A stretch of DNA of 60,018 nt from Coxiellaceae bacterium (GTDB lineage Bacteria > Pseudomonadota > Gammaproteobacteria > Coxiellales > Coxiellaceae), in the NCBI GenBank assembly GCA_029212885.1, contig JARGPC010000013.1, positions 1-60,018 on the forward strand, written 5' to 3'. Positions within the stretch are counted from its first letter, which is position 1. Each line of letters begins with the position of its first letter. The notes beneath the pieces are model-generated. The model did not search any database and was not told the DNA's origin. It saw only the letters and a program-made list of their open reading frames with translations. Position numbers and translations under genes: made by a program. This document shows positions 1-8,935 of the stretch, piece by piece.

Positions 1-54
1 CAGCACCAGCACCAGCACCAGCACCAGCACCAGCACCAGCACCAGCACCAGCAC
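1..54. repeat. Hexanucleotide tandem repeat, 9 copies of CAGCAC
   Basis: Nine perfect CAGCAC units open the window. On the minus strand they encode alternating Gly and Ala. The unit is a codon pair, so a change in copy number lengthens or shortens the protein without shifting the frame. The array touches the window edge, so its full length is not visible. Confidence 0.9.
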
Positions 55-331
55 CCACATACGGTAAGGATAATTGATGCCAACATTCAAATAACTGCTT
101 TATCACCCCATCTTCATCTAGTTTTTTTATATGAGCGTCTTTAGCACCAGAAAACATTCCCGCACCACGTGACATTTGAGATTGCATTGGCTCTGATGCA
201 ACAGCGCCAAAATGGTCAGGAAAAACCTCGAAAAGAAATTTTGCTACGGCAGCATTTCTTGTGGCATCATGAACTCCATCGCTGCGCAACGCTACTGCTC
301 GGTTTTTTACATTCTCTTTACTTCTCGACAT
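1..331 (-). CDS. Orphan protein with Gly-Ala tract (partial, runs off window start)
   Basis: An open frame on the minus strand starts at ATG 331 (MSRSKENVKN...) and leaves the window at position 1, so only about 110 N-terminal residues are visible. A GGAG-type ribosome site lies about 12 nt upstream. The visible part is hydrophilic and ends in an alternating Gly-Ala tract encoded by the hexamer repeat at 1-54. I recognise no family. The MSRS start is shared with the orphan gene at 16544-17227, but nothing beyond it looks similar. No tandem TTAA element was found upstream, unlike several other orphans here. The reading frame is convincing; the function is unknown. Confidence 0.6.
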   Translation of the reverse strand, partial: MSRSKENVKNRAVALRSDGVHDATRNAAVAKFLFEVFPDHFGAVASEPMQSQMSRGAGMFSGAKDAHIKKLDEDGVIKQLFECWHQLSLPYVGAGAGAGAGAGAGAGAGA

Positions 332-453
332 GACTTATACACTCCATACATACGTTATAACGACACTAAACAACACACCACCTTGTTGAGTATTTGTAGT
401 ATTGATTAAGGCATGTAGATTTTTAGATACAGAATTAAGGCACTTAATGTTTA

Positions 454-628
454 TCATAGCCGACACACGCCACCTGTCGTGCACTCAATCGCTTTAGCAG
501 CCTCATCTACATCACATGATATTTCACGTCGCACACCAAACAACCTTCTCAATCTGACCACGCAATGAAGCAATATAAAGCGGTGATTTGCCCAGCTTTA
601 AATGCGCATTCACATCAGTCCCACTCAT
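454..628 (-). pseudogene. Ankyrin-repeat remnant
   Basis: This lies in the 507-bp gap between the partial gene at the window start and the gene at 839. A minus-strand frame from ATG 628 to a stop at 524 encodes 34 residues that fit one ankyrin repeat: DVNAHLKLGKSPLYIASLRG, then QIEKVV, matching the usual DVNA...G.TPL.IA...G..E.V pattern. The frame then stops; another frame stays open to the stop at 454, so a frameshift is possible but not proven. There is no good ribosome site. It is most likely the remains of an ankyrin-repeat protein. The rest of 332-838 shows nothing else I can support. Confidence 0.5.
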
Positions 629-838
629 GATTTATTTATCCAAATACATATTATTTAAGTTATATATGAAGGAATTATACTTCCATAGCAATTAATTAAA
701 ACCACTATCATTAAAATTTAATATCATACGCTTTATATATTACTTTTATTTCAGCGCCCAACCTTTTCACTAAAAACATTGACACTGTCATTGGTCACGT
801 CTAATCTGCCGAGATATGAATGAGAGAGGTGAAATTAC

Positions 839-1921
839 ATGAGAGAATACAGATTTGAAGATTTTGCGAAGCAAGTAATCCCTGAGCGATCACTGAAAAG
901 TGATTACCCTAAGCTCGATTTTTTAACGAAAGATGCTGTATTAAAAATCATGGGCACTCCTAGACACCAATTCTCTGGACGCTTCCCTGTAGGTCTAACA
1001 ATTAAAAACGACCAAGGTGATGTCACTCGCTATGCGCAGGTATTACAATCACTTAAAAATAATCAACGAGCGCACTCATATAACATCATCATTGACATCT
1101 TCACCAAACCCATTAAACCTAAATTTAACAGCCATAGAGGAAAATATAAAAAGCCACCCTATAGAAATATAGATATCACAGACGACACTTTTAATATCGA
1201 CGCTGATCTCAGACGATCATTTCACAGCGATCATACGCTACAAGGGTGGTGCAGCCATACAATATTAAGAATTCTTGAATTCAGTTTTTCACATGAATGT
1301 TTGAATGTGCAACGCATAATGGCAACACTCATACCTATCTATTCAGCTACCCGCCTGGCACATCTACTAAAAGTACCATTGCCAGCCGGCAACATGACTA
1401 GGTTGTTTGATACTGAAACACTCCAAATAAATCTTAGACTCTTGATTGAAGAAAGACAGCAGATCAAAAATGCTTATAACCACTATACAGCCAAAATTAA
1501 GAAATCACCCATCAGCACAAATAGATTTCATCTAACAAAGACTGAAGAAAAACAAGACACGCTGAGGCACATATTGATAGGATGCGAATACTTAATAGCA
1601 CAGTATGTTGTTTTAGCTACTCAGCTCCTCAGCAACCCAGCAACATCACGCAGCGCAACGCGCTTTACACCACACACCATGAAGGCACTGCAAGCTTACA
1701 TAAAAACAGGGGCTAACAGAGCAGTCGCCACTGAAGATCAGCTTAAACTGATCTTACGTGCTAAAACCCGTACCGCAGTAAGCACAAGCGCCTTTTCACG
1801 GATCCGATTAAGATTATGGAAGCACTCGCCACCGCCTGAATCGCTCAAACAAAAGTTATTGGATGCATCATGTGATGAAACTGTTGATACAACTTCTCTA
1901 GGCTCAACCGCAAAATGCTAG
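839..1921 (+). CDS. Hypothetical protein, 360 aa
   Basis: A complete frame with a strong ribosome site (GAGAGAGGTGA, about 8 nt before the ATG). There is no signal peptide and no clear membrane segment. The protein is basic and mostly predicted helical, with a Lys/Arg-rich stretch near residues 85-110 and a poorly conserved-looking C-terminus ending in TAKC. I recognise no domain. It stands alone between an ankyrin remnant and oxyR, which is typical of accessory genes in this window. No tandem TTAA element was found upstream. It is real by length and ribosome site, but its function cannot be assigned. Confidence 0.7.
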   Translation: MREYRFEDFAKQVIPERSLKSDYPKLDFLTKDAVLKIMGTPRHQFSGRFPVGLTIKNDQGDVTRYAQVLQSLKNNQRAHSYNIIIDIFTKPIKPKFNSHRGKYKKPPYRNIDITDDTFNIDADLRRSFHSDHTLQGWCSHTILRILEFSFSHECLNVQRIMATLIPIYSATRLAHLLKVPLPAGNMTRLFDTETLQINLRLLIEERQQIKNAYNHYTAKIKKSPISTNRFHLTKTEEKQDTLRHILIGCEYLIAQYVVLATQLLSNPATSRSATRFTPHTMKALQAYIKTGANRAVATEDQLKLILRAKTRTAVSTSAFSRIRLRLWKHSPPPESLKQKLLDASCDETVDTTSLGSTAKC

Positions 1922-2191
1922 GGTATTATGAAAGATAGATACATCACCGGCAGACGTGACCGAAGAAAATGGACTGCTCGCCACTTCGCGGAACAATTTT
2001 CTTTGTGTTACACCCATCATTAGTCGCATACTATACCTCAGCCTATGTGCTTTATTTGCGCAATATTGGCATGTGGCATTAACAGAGGGTCAAGCCTTAG
2101 AAACTTAGAATTACAGAAGTTTCGAATAAGCCAGCATTTCTAAAATATCCGGTGATTTGCGTCTTTAACACAAATCTGATCAAATAGTCTA

Positions 2192-3103
2192 ATGACACTA
2201 ACCGAACTTCGATACATCACCGCGCTTGCGCGAACTAAGCATTTTGGCCAAGCCGCCAAATTATGTCACGTCAGCCAACCAACACTGAGCGTTGCCATCA
2301 ATAAGCTAGAGAAATCGCTCAAGGTTTCACTGTTCGAACGGCGACCCAATGAAGTTCGTATAACCGATATTGGCGAGAGCATTGTGCAGCAAGCGCAGCG
2401 GGTACTCGAAGAAGCGGATAAAATAAAACACATGGCGGCGGTGGATCAGTCGCATGTTCAATCCCCTTTAAAAGTAGGTGCAATTTATACCATTGCACCG
2501 TATTTATTTCCGTTACTAATCCCGCAAATCAAACGCACAGCGCCTAAAATGCAACTTATTATACAAGAAAACTATACAGCAGTATTACGTGAAAAGTTAC
2601 AAACAGGTGAACTTGACGCCATTTTTATTGCTATGCCCTTCTTTGAACCCGGAGTTGTGGTTAAGCCACTGTATGATGAAACCTTTGTTGCACTCATGCC
2701 CAAGAAACACCCACTGGCCCAATACGATAAAATCAAAGCGAACCAACTCAACAATGAAAACGTATTACTACTCGGTGAAGGACACTGCTTTCGAGATCAA
2801 ATATTAGAGACCTGCCCACAATGCTATCACGCCACCGATGAGCAACAAACCATTGAAAATAGCTCACTCGAAACCCTGCGTGCAATGGTAGCATCAGGTT
2901 ATGGCATTACCATACTACCCAGCAGTGCTACTCAAGTGAAAAATTACAGCAAGACATTAACCACCCGGCCATTCACTGGCAAACAACCACAACGCACCGT
3001 TGCCCTTGCCTGGCGTGATAGTTTTCCACGCACCAAAGCGATTACCGCGTTAATTCAAGCACTGACTAAATCAACATTAAATGGCGTGTGCTTGATTGAT
3101 TGA
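2192..3103 (+). CDS. oxyR: OxyR, hydrogen-peroxide-sensing LysR regulator
   Basis: A 303-aa LysR-type regulator with an N-terminal winged HTH (about residues 1-60) and a C-terminal sensing domain. The motif GHCFRDQILETC puts cysteines at residues 199 and 208, the same numbers as the redox pair of E. coli OxyR, where GHCLRDQAMGFC forms the peroxide-induced disulfide. OxyR family members activate catalase, peroxiredoxin and iron-control genes on oxidation. No katG or ahpC lies beside it; an alpha/beta-hydrolase follows 14 bp downstream on the same strand and is probably co-transcribed. Length is as expected. Assignment is secure because of the paired cysteines. Confidence 0.93.
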   Translation: MTLTELRYITALARTKHFGQAAKLCHVSQPTLSVAINKLEKSLKVSLFERRPNEVRITDIGESIVQQAQRVLEEADKIKHMAAVDQSHVQSPLKVGAIYTIAPYLFPLLIPQIKRTAPKMQLIIQENYTAVLREKLQTGELDAIFIAMPFFEPGVVVKPLYDETFVALMPKKHPLAQYDKIKANQLNNENVLLLGEGHCFRDQILETCPQCYHATDEQQTIENSSLETLRAMVASGYGITILPSSATQVKNYSKTLTTRPFTGKQPQRTVALAWRDSFPRTKAITALIQALTKSTLNGVCLID

Positions 3104-3117
3104 TAAAGGACTTACCG

Positions 3118-4005
3118 ATGACAGACCAATCCTATCAAAACCTTAAACAACACATCAGTGATACATTAACCATTTCATCGGATGATCTAGAGCAAGTATC
3201 AGCCGCCTTTTCCGCATTGTATACCAGCTTTCAAACAGAAGCCTGTCAAAAGGTATACGTTGAAAAAGTAGAAAACACTTGTTATAGCTGGATAAAAGCC
3301 AACAACAGCGACCAGAATAAAATATTAATTTTTTTACACGGTGGCGGCTATACCATGGGTAGCACTGCAGATCATTTAGAATTGATTGCACAATTGATTT
3401 TACAAGCCGGTGTAACCGTACTCAGTGTTGACTACCGTTTATGCCCTGCGTTTCAGTTCCCCACCCCCGTTGACGATGCAATTGATGCCTATCGATGGCT
3501 GCTCGACCAAGGATACAACACAGATCACATAGGGTTTTCAGGTATTTCTGCCGGAGCATTGTTAGTCACCCAATCAATTTACCAATGCCAACAACTAGCA
3601 TTGCCACTACCTAAGATTGCCTTAGTATTATCTGCACCTCTCGATCTGCAATTTAAAACACCGTCTTGTCAATATAACCTCGACCGTGATTGGATTTCTA
3701 CTGAGCGTTTACAAAACATACAACAATACTACTTACCCAAAAGCATCAATCACAAATTACCGCTATTAAATATAAGCAGACAAAATTACTCAGCTTATCC
3801 TATTACATTATTTCAGGCGGGAGATTATGAATTACTGCTAGATGATAGCATTCAGCTCTTTCATGCGTTGCGCGAACAACATCATAACGTATACCTACAA
3901 GTTATTTCTGGCTTGCCACATTGCTGGCAATTTTTTGCCAAAAGCTATGCACCGGGGCGGTTAGCTATCGAGCAAGCAGCGCAATTTTTACATCAATATT
4001 TCTAG
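3118..4005 (+). CDS. Alpha/beta-hydrolase, HSL-like carboxylesterase
   Basis: A 295-aa protein from ATG 3118, which has an AAAGGA ribosome site at the right distance; a TTG at 3100 is a weaker alternative. It carries the HGGG oxyanion motif (residues 74-77) and a GISAG nucleophile elbow with Ser144, the hallmarks of the hormone-sensitive-lipase-like esterase group. Asp in AGDYELLLDDS and His in GLPHCW are candidates for the rest of the triad. There is no signal peptide, so it is probably cytoplasmic. Substrate unknown. It follows oxyR by 14 bp, so oxidative-stress control by read-through is possible. Its stop codon abuts the stop codon of the convergent permease. Confidence 0.8.
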   Translation: MTDQSYQNLKQHISDTLTISSDDLEQVSAAFSALYTSFQTEACQKVYVEKVENTCYSWIKANNSDQNKILIFLHGGGYTMGSTADHLELIAQLILQAGVTVLSVDYRLCPAFQFPTPVDDAIDAYRWLLDQGYNTDHIGFSGISAGALLVTQSIYQCQQLALPLPKIALVLSAPLDLQFKTPSCQYNLDRDWISTERLQNIQQYYLPKSINHKLPLLNISRQNYSAYPITLFQAGDYELLLDDSIQLFHALREQHHNVYLQVISGLPHCWQFFAKSYAPGRLAIEQAAQFLHQYF

Positions 4006-5394
4006 CTACGCCAGTGATTGAGCTATTTCAGGATTTTTTTTTAGCCGAAATAGAAACGGTAAGACTGTCATCACAATTAGACCGAGCCATATCAGCTCTT
4101 CGTAATGCAAAGTACCTCCAACATCGATATTGTCTGGTGGTATAAAACCAATAATAAAAGTAACCAGCGCACCGATAAAACCCATGCCCGACACAATGGA
4201 GATGCCCATTTTACCGCCAGGGATACGGTAGCCATCTTCGTTTTGATTAGCTAGGAAACGCCAACGCATACCGGTAACAAACATTATCATATACATCAAC
4301 ATGTATTGTTGCGCAGCCAATGCAGTTAACAACCAATAAGAACCATTAACACTCGGCATCAATAAAAACGCCATTGTCATGATGGTGGCAATCACTGCTT
4401 GATACAACAACAAAACCTTAGGTGCACCAAAGCGATTACTGGCTTGAAAATGCTTAGGTAAGTTGCCATCTTTAGCTGCAATCTGCAAGCCACGTGTTGG
4501 CGCAATAATCCAGTTACTCACACCACCTAAGCCACCAATCACCAACATCAATGCCATTAACGGTAAAATCCAATGCATATGATAGGCGTTAAAAAATATT
4601 GAAAACGCCTGCATGATACCAGCCACCAAACTGATTTGATGTTCGGGGATAACGCTGGCAATCGACAATGAACCAGCCATTAAGGTAAACACCAGCACGA
4701 TCACTGATATCAGCATGGCTCGAGGAAACGCTTTCTTTGGATTATCAACATCACCGCTGTGTACCGTGGCAATTTCCATACCGCAAAATGACATCATAAT
4801 ACCAGTCAATGCCACCCACATACCGCTGCTGTGCCCATGCGGTAGCATCTGTTGCGCTGTAAATGTAATTTGGATTGGCTTACCAGCATAGATCCATACG
4901 GCACCTAAACCAATAATCAATGTCATTGGTAACAGCAACCCACTCAATGCCGCAAAATTAGCAAAACGTGCAGATGAATTAATGCCAAGCAAGTTAATAA
5001 TAGTAGTGCCCCAAAAGGCCACCAAAATAACACTGATTAAAAATATTTTGTTTTGCGCCAAACTCGGTGAGATCAAATAGCCAATACTGCCCGCCACGAA
5101 AGAAAGAATGGTGGGGTACCAAATCACATTTTCAGTCCATTGAAACCATACCGCCAAAAAACCCACTTTAGGACCAAACGCTTGTTTCACCCAGCTATAT
5201 ATACCGCCATGAATCTTACTAGTCGATGAAAGCTCAGCCGAAATCAGGGCGCTCGGCAATAAGAACATGATGGCACCGAGTAAAAAGTAGAACACCAATG
5301 AGCTGCCAAATAGCGCGGTGGCCGGTAAATTACGAATACTATCAACAGACCCCAGCGTTATCATCGCGAGGCTAAATACACCCAATTTCTTCAA
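4006..5394 (-). CDS. APC-superfamily amino-acid permease (GadC-like group)
   Basis: A 462-aa inner-membrane protein with about 12 hydrophobic segments. The N-terminus (SLAMITLGSVDSIRNLP) and the segment GGIYSWVKQAFG match amino acid permeases of the glutamate:GABA-antiporter-like branch of the APC superfamily, which is expanded in Legionella and relatives. The start is taken as TTG 5394: an in-frame stop lies just upstream and the conserved N-terminus needs it; the next ATG is at residue 11. The substrate cannot be read from the sequence. It is monocistronic and convergent with the esterase gene, with no decarboxylase beside it to suggest an acid-resistance role. Confidence 0.82.
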   Translation of the reverse strand: MKKLGVFSLAMITLGSVDSIRNLPATALFGSSLVFYFLLGAIMFLLPSALISAELSSTSKIHGGIYSWVKQAFGPKVGFLAVWFQWTENVIWYPTILSFVAGSIGYLISPSLAQNKIFLISVILVAFWGTTIINLLGINSSARFANFAALSGLLLPMTLIIGLGAVWIYAGKPIQITFTAQQMLPHGHSSGMWVALTGIMMSFCGMEIATVHSGDVDNPKKAFPRAMLISVIVLVFTLMAGSLSIASVIPEHQISLVAGIMQAFSIFFNAYHMHWILPLMALMLVIGGLGGVSNWIIAPTRGLQIAAKDGNLPKHFQASNRFGAPKVLLLYQAVIATIMTMAFLLMPSVNGSYWLLTALAAQQYMLMYMIMFVTGMRWRFLANQNEDGYRIPGGKMGISIVSGMGFIGALVTFIIGFIPPDNIDVGGTLHYEELIWLGLIVMTVLPFLFRLKKNPEIAQSLA

Positions 5395-5489
5395 AATATT
5401 TTCTCAACTGGTTAAAATCTAACGCCATTTTCGGTGAAAGGTGCTCAAATGTCAACCGAACTCAGCGCCATAACGTGATGGGATTTTTG

Positions 5490-5527
5490 ACCGGATCCGA
5501 GATGACAAGCTCAAGTACGGGATGGCA
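5490..5527. repeat. Dispersed GGATCC / GGGATGACA-type palindromic repeat (degenerate copy)
   Basis: The sequence contains CCGGATCCGAGATGACA followed by TACGGGATGGCA. The same building blocks occur at 31998-32100 and partly at 59397-59418. This copy sits just downstream of glmM and may also act as its transcription terminator. It is a decayed member of the repeat family. Confidence 0.5.
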
Positions 5528-5538
5528 GCATCAGCAAA

Positions 5539-6885
5539 TCAAGCCCTGGGTGACAGCGCAGTAGCCTTTACAAACTCAGCTAATTGCTGAGCCGTGGCTT
5601 CCACTTCTTCAGCATCACGACCCTCAACCATGACACGAACTAATGGTTCGGTACCTGATGCACGCAATAAGACACGGCCACGATCAGCAAGCTTTTTTTC
5701 CGCTGCTTTAGCGGCTGTTTGGATTTCATCAAGCTCTATAACTTTATCCGGATCTTCAACACGGATATTAATTAAAATCTGTGGACACTTTTGTATGGCT
5801 TGCTTTAATACCGCCAAATGACTTTCGTGCGACTGCATCACTGCCAACACCTGCAGTGCTGTAATCATGCCGTCACCCGTTGTGGTTAACCCCAAATCAA
5901 CAATATGCCCCGATGACTCTCCACCTAAACTCCAGCCTAGTGCTTGTAATCGTTGCATCACATAACGATCACCAACATTGGCACGCTCAAAACCGATACC
6001 ATGCTCTTTTAAAACCAGCTCCAAACCCAAGTTCGTCATCAACGTGCCAACCACACCAAACTCACTCCCTAAACGCTTAGAACGATCAAGTGCTAAAACG
6101 CCAAGGATTTCATCACCATCAACTTCCTCACCTTGGTGATCAACCATGATCAAACGATCACCGTCACCGTCCAATGCAATACCAACATCGCACTGCTGCT
6201 CGAGCACAATCGCACGCAATTGCTCAGTATGTAATGCGCCGCAATTTAAATTTATATTTAAACCATCGGGATCATCACCAATGCTAACCACTTCTGCGCC
6301 CAGTTCTCGTAAAATACATTTAGCCACATAATAAGTGGCACCATTAGCACAATCGAGAGCAACCTTTAAACCACCCAAAGTTAATTGCGAAGGAAATGTC
6401 GACTTACAAAATTCAATATACCGCCCTGGGGCATCATCAACACGTGTCGCCTTACCCAGATGCAATGAGTCAACCGTTTCCATTGGTTGTTCAATTTGCT
6501 GCTCTATTGCCAGCTCCATCTCATCAGATAGCTTGAGCCCCTCACTTGAGAAGAATTTGACACCATTATCTTCGAAAGCATTATGCGACGCACTGATAAC
6601 AACACCAGCTGCAGCGCGTAATGTTTTAGTAAGGTAAGCAATCGCTGGTGTTGGCATCGGGCCGAGCAATAATACATTAACACCAGCAGCAACAAAGCCT
6701 GCTTCTAAAACAGACTCTAGCAAATAACCTGAAATACGCGTGTCTTTACCAATCAGTACTGTTGGATTAGCATCTTGCGCTAAGACCTTGCCGGCTGCCC
6801 AACCAAGTTTTAACATAAATTCTGGATTAACTAAGGAGTGCCCTACTTTGCCACGGATACCATCGGTACCAAAATACTTTCTCAC
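5539..6885 (-). CDS. glmM: Phosphoglucosamine mutase GlmM
   Basis: A 448-aa enzyme converting glucosamine-6-phosphate to glucosamine-1-phosphate for UDP-GlcNAc, peptidoglycan and LPS synthesis in the cytoplasm. It starts MRKYFGTDGIRG, carries the phosphoserine loop ISASHNA (about residue 100; most relatives have HNP), the metal-binding DGDGDR loop, and a C-terminal phosphate-binding RASGTEPLVRVMVE motif. Length is normal. It follows folP by 28 bp, the ancestral folP-glmM order. The usual downstream secG is replaced by a repeat and the convergently placed permease. Confidence 0.95.
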   Translation of the reverse strand: MRKYFGTDGIRGKVGHSLVNPEFMLKLGWAAGKVLAQDANPTVLIGKDTRISGYLLESVLEAGFVAAGVNVLLLGPMPTPAIAYLTKTLRAAAGVVISASHNAFEDNGVKFFSSEGLKLSDEMELAIEQQIEQPMETVDSLHLGKATRVDDAPGRYIEFCKSTFPSQLTLGGLKVALDCANGATYYVAKCILRELGAEVVSIGDDPDGLNINLNCGALHTEQLRAIVLEQQCDVGIALDGDGDRLIMVDHQGEEVDGDEILGVLALDRSKRLGSEFGVVGTLMTNLGLELVLKEHGIGFERANVGDRYVMQRLQALGWSLGGESSGHIVDLGLTTTGDGMITALQVLAVMQSHESHLAVLKQAIQKCPQILINIRVEDPDKVIELDEIQTAAKAAEKKLADRGRVLLRASGTEPLVRVMVEGRDAEEVEATAQQLAEFVKATALSPRA

Positions 6886-6914
6886 GTTAAAGTCTCCCTG
6901 TTATCAATAATCAA

Positions 6915-7766
6915 CTAGCATAAGGTAGCCGAAAAAACTTTAATCGCATCAACTGTTGGCGCCACATCGTGCACGCGCAAAATATCAGCACCTTGTGCTG
7001 CAGCCAGTGTAGCAGCCGCCACACTACCATACAAGCGTTTGTCGCCACTCACACCGCCCAGTACATCTCCGATCATCGACTTACGAGACCAGCCTACCAA
7101 TAGCGGATAACCTAAATCATGCAGTAATTCCATATGCTTTAAGAGATAAAAATTCTCGGCAGTATCCTTGCCAAAATTTCCACCACCAAAACCAGGATCC
7201 AATACAATGCGCTCACGCTCAATGCCAGCATCAACACAACGCTGCGCCCACTGCGCTAACTCAGCGGCAATTTGCTGCAACATGGCTTCATTCGAATTAC
7301 TTTGTGGTTTACGCTGCGGTATAAATAAATGCATGAGACAAACAGCCACATCACTGTTAGCCGCTACTTCCAGCGCACCCTCACGACGCAATGCACGCTG
7401 ATCATTGACCATATCCACACCCGCCTCAATCGCCGCCTGCATGACAGCGGCATTGCTGGTGTCTACAGATAGTAAAATATCAGGATGACGTTGCTTTAAC
7501 GCAGCAATCAGTGGCACTACGCGCTCAATTTCTGCAGCAATCGCTGGCGCTTCAATAGCGATATCAACGAATGGATTAGTCGCCTCTCCACCGATATCCA
7601 ACATATCAGCACCCTCGGCAATCATTTGCTCGGCCTGCGCCAAACCCTGACCAAAGCTTTCACACGGTTGATAAAATGAGTTCGGTGACATATTAATCAC
7701 CCCCATCACCATTGGCTGCTCAAATGTTTTTTTAACTCCTTTGGAGAGTTTAAGCGTAAGCGTCAT
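6915..7766 (-). CDS. folP: Dihydropteroate synthase FolP
   Basis: A 283-aa TIM-barrel enzyme joining p-aminobenzoate to dihydropterin pyrophosphate in folate synthesis; target of sulfonamides. It has the first signature in the form MGVINMSPNSF (usual form ..N.TPDSF), the second in the form DIGGEATNPF (usual GGESTRPG), then VDTSN, VNDQ, LDPGFGGG and GWSRKS. The two signature variants fall in the flexible substrate loops. The ribosome site GGAG lies just before ATG 7766. It forms an operon with glmM. In most gammaproteobacteria ftsH lies directly upstream; here ftsH is 6 kb away across an accessory block. Confidence 0.93.
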   Translation of the reverse strand: MTLTLKLSKGVKKTFEQPMVMGVINMSPNSFYQPCESFGQGLAQAEQMIAEGADMLDIGGEATNPFVDIAIEAPAIAAEIERVVPLIAALKQRHPDILLSVDTSNAAVMQAAIEAGVDMVNDQRALRREGALEVAANSDVAVCLMHLFIPQRKPQSNSNEAMLQQIAAELAQWAQRCVDAGIERERIVLDPGFGGGNFGKDTAENFYLLKHMELLHDLGYPLLVGWSRKSMIGDVLGGVSGDKRLYGSVAAATLAAAQGADILRVHDVAPTVDAIKVFSATLC

Positions 7767-7956
7767 GCTACTCCTAATACATAAATATCAATGGCAGTAA
7801 CATAGCGGTTTTAATCATTTTTGTACAGCATCGTAAGCTTTTTGTATTTTCAATGGGTTAAACTCATACTTACAAGTAATAGTAATGAATAGTATTTGAT
7901 CATTAGTTATAATTATGGTTTAATGCGGCATATATAAGTAACTTAGGATGTGAATA

Positions 7957-8790
7957 ATGAGTAGAGCTGTAGCCCCCCACCCCCCGCAGGGCGATAATAT
8001 ATTGGCGAAAGACATATTTAGATACAGCATTACCGGGAGCACTACAGCAACGCTTTTTTTATCAGCAAAAATAATAGCTAATTATTGGCTTAATGAAGAA
8101 ATCCCCAACCCAGTTAAAAAAGCCGTTAATGCCTTAGGTGTTGGAGGTCTAGTGTACTTGGTCGGTAATATATATGGTGTACTGAATGATATTCGCGCTG
8201 TTGGCCAATGCCCAGAGTACTTTACGATAGGACATACTGGCATGCACAAGCGCATACTGCGCACAGATAACAGGATGGCGAATGCAATTGTATGGGGCTT
8301 GTGGGCGACAACAAAACTCTCCTATCTATTCTCATTGATAGTTACACCGATGGAGCTGACGCTTAACTATACCAATTGCCCTGTTGAAAACGTTGATATA
8401 TTTGCTGCCAGCGCACTGATTGGAGTGCTTGGATCCTTAATGGCAGGGGAAATTGCTGCTAGCATATCTATGCGCAACTGGAAAGCACCAGAAAAACAAA
8501 CTGAATTGGATGCTCGATTTGATAGTAAAACATATCAAGTTTTTAGCCGACCAATAAACGCATTTATTTGTTGCGGTACAGTAAGCAACTTCGAGAGTGT
8601 TAACCTTTCGTTAGTGCCGCATGATAAACGGGCTGCATATTTTGCCACTGGTGCGAGGAATTCAACAGGATATATATGCATGCCTATTTTGGCCTTTGCA
8701 TTTATGGTTTCTCGCATTGTTGTGCGTACCTATGCTCAACAAAAGGATGATTTCGCTGATTCGGATTTTTTGAACTTAACGCGATTTTAG
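7957..8790 (+). CDS. Polytopic membrane protein of unknown function, 277 aa
   Basis: Starts at ATG 7957 after a TTAGGATG ribosome region. About five hydrophobic segments are visible, near residues 24-42, 56-78, 108-132, 150-170 and 238-262, separated by charged loops. There is no signal peptide and no recognised motif. It is divergent from folP and lies inside the block that separates ftsH from folP. A TATAAT occurs upstream near 7909, but no tandem TTAA element. It could be an integral inner-membrane accessory protein or an effector that inserts in host membranes; the sequence does not decide between them. Confidence 0.65.
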   Translation: MSRAVAPHPPQGDNILAKDIFRYSITGSTTATLFLSAKIIANYWLNEEIPNPVKKAVNALGVGGLVYLVGNIYGVLNDIRAVGQCPEYFTIGHTGMHKRILRTDNRMANAIVWGLWATTKLSYLFSLIVTPMELTLNYTNCPVENVDIFAASALIGVLGSLMAGEIAASISMRNWKAPEKQTELDARFDSKTYQVFSRPINAFICCGTVSNFESVNLSLVPHDKRAAYFATGARNSTGYICMPILAFAFMVSRIVVRTYAQQKDDFADSDFLNLTRF

Positions 8791-8867
8791 CCTGTAATTA
8801 AATCGATTAAATATGTAAAGTTACTTATTCAGCATATCAAGAAATACGCAAGGTGCATTATAGTCAC

Positions 8868-8900
8868 TTTAAGAAAACCTTAAAGTTGATGATGTATAAT
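8868..8900 (+). promoter_or_regulatory. PmrA-like tandem element plus -10 box
   Basis: Half-sites TTAA at 8869-8872 and 8880-8883 have an exact 11-bp period (TTTAAGAAA-AC-CTTAAAGTT). An 11-nt spacer leads to a perfect -10 TATAAT at 8895-8900. This matches the architecture of the direct-repeat PmrA element of Legionella and Coxiella, which replaces the -35 box. It serves the gene at 8936. Confidence 0.6.
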
Positions 8901-8935
8901 TTATACCTATATATTATTACCTATTGGCTATATGA

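Noticed and set aside
212-409. A 65-codon plus-strand frame near the window start
   Set aside because: It lies opposite the partial minus-strand gene, has no ribosome site, and its product has no plausible features. It is a shadow frame.
332-460. TTAA pair upstream of the partial gene at the window start
   Set aside because: The period is 9 bp, not 11, and no -10 hexamer follows at the expected distance, so it was not counted as a PmrA-like element.
690-760. TTAA-rich stretch with TTATAT upstream of the 839 gene
   Set aside because: The two TTAA cores are 7 bp apart. AT-rich sequence alone explains this.
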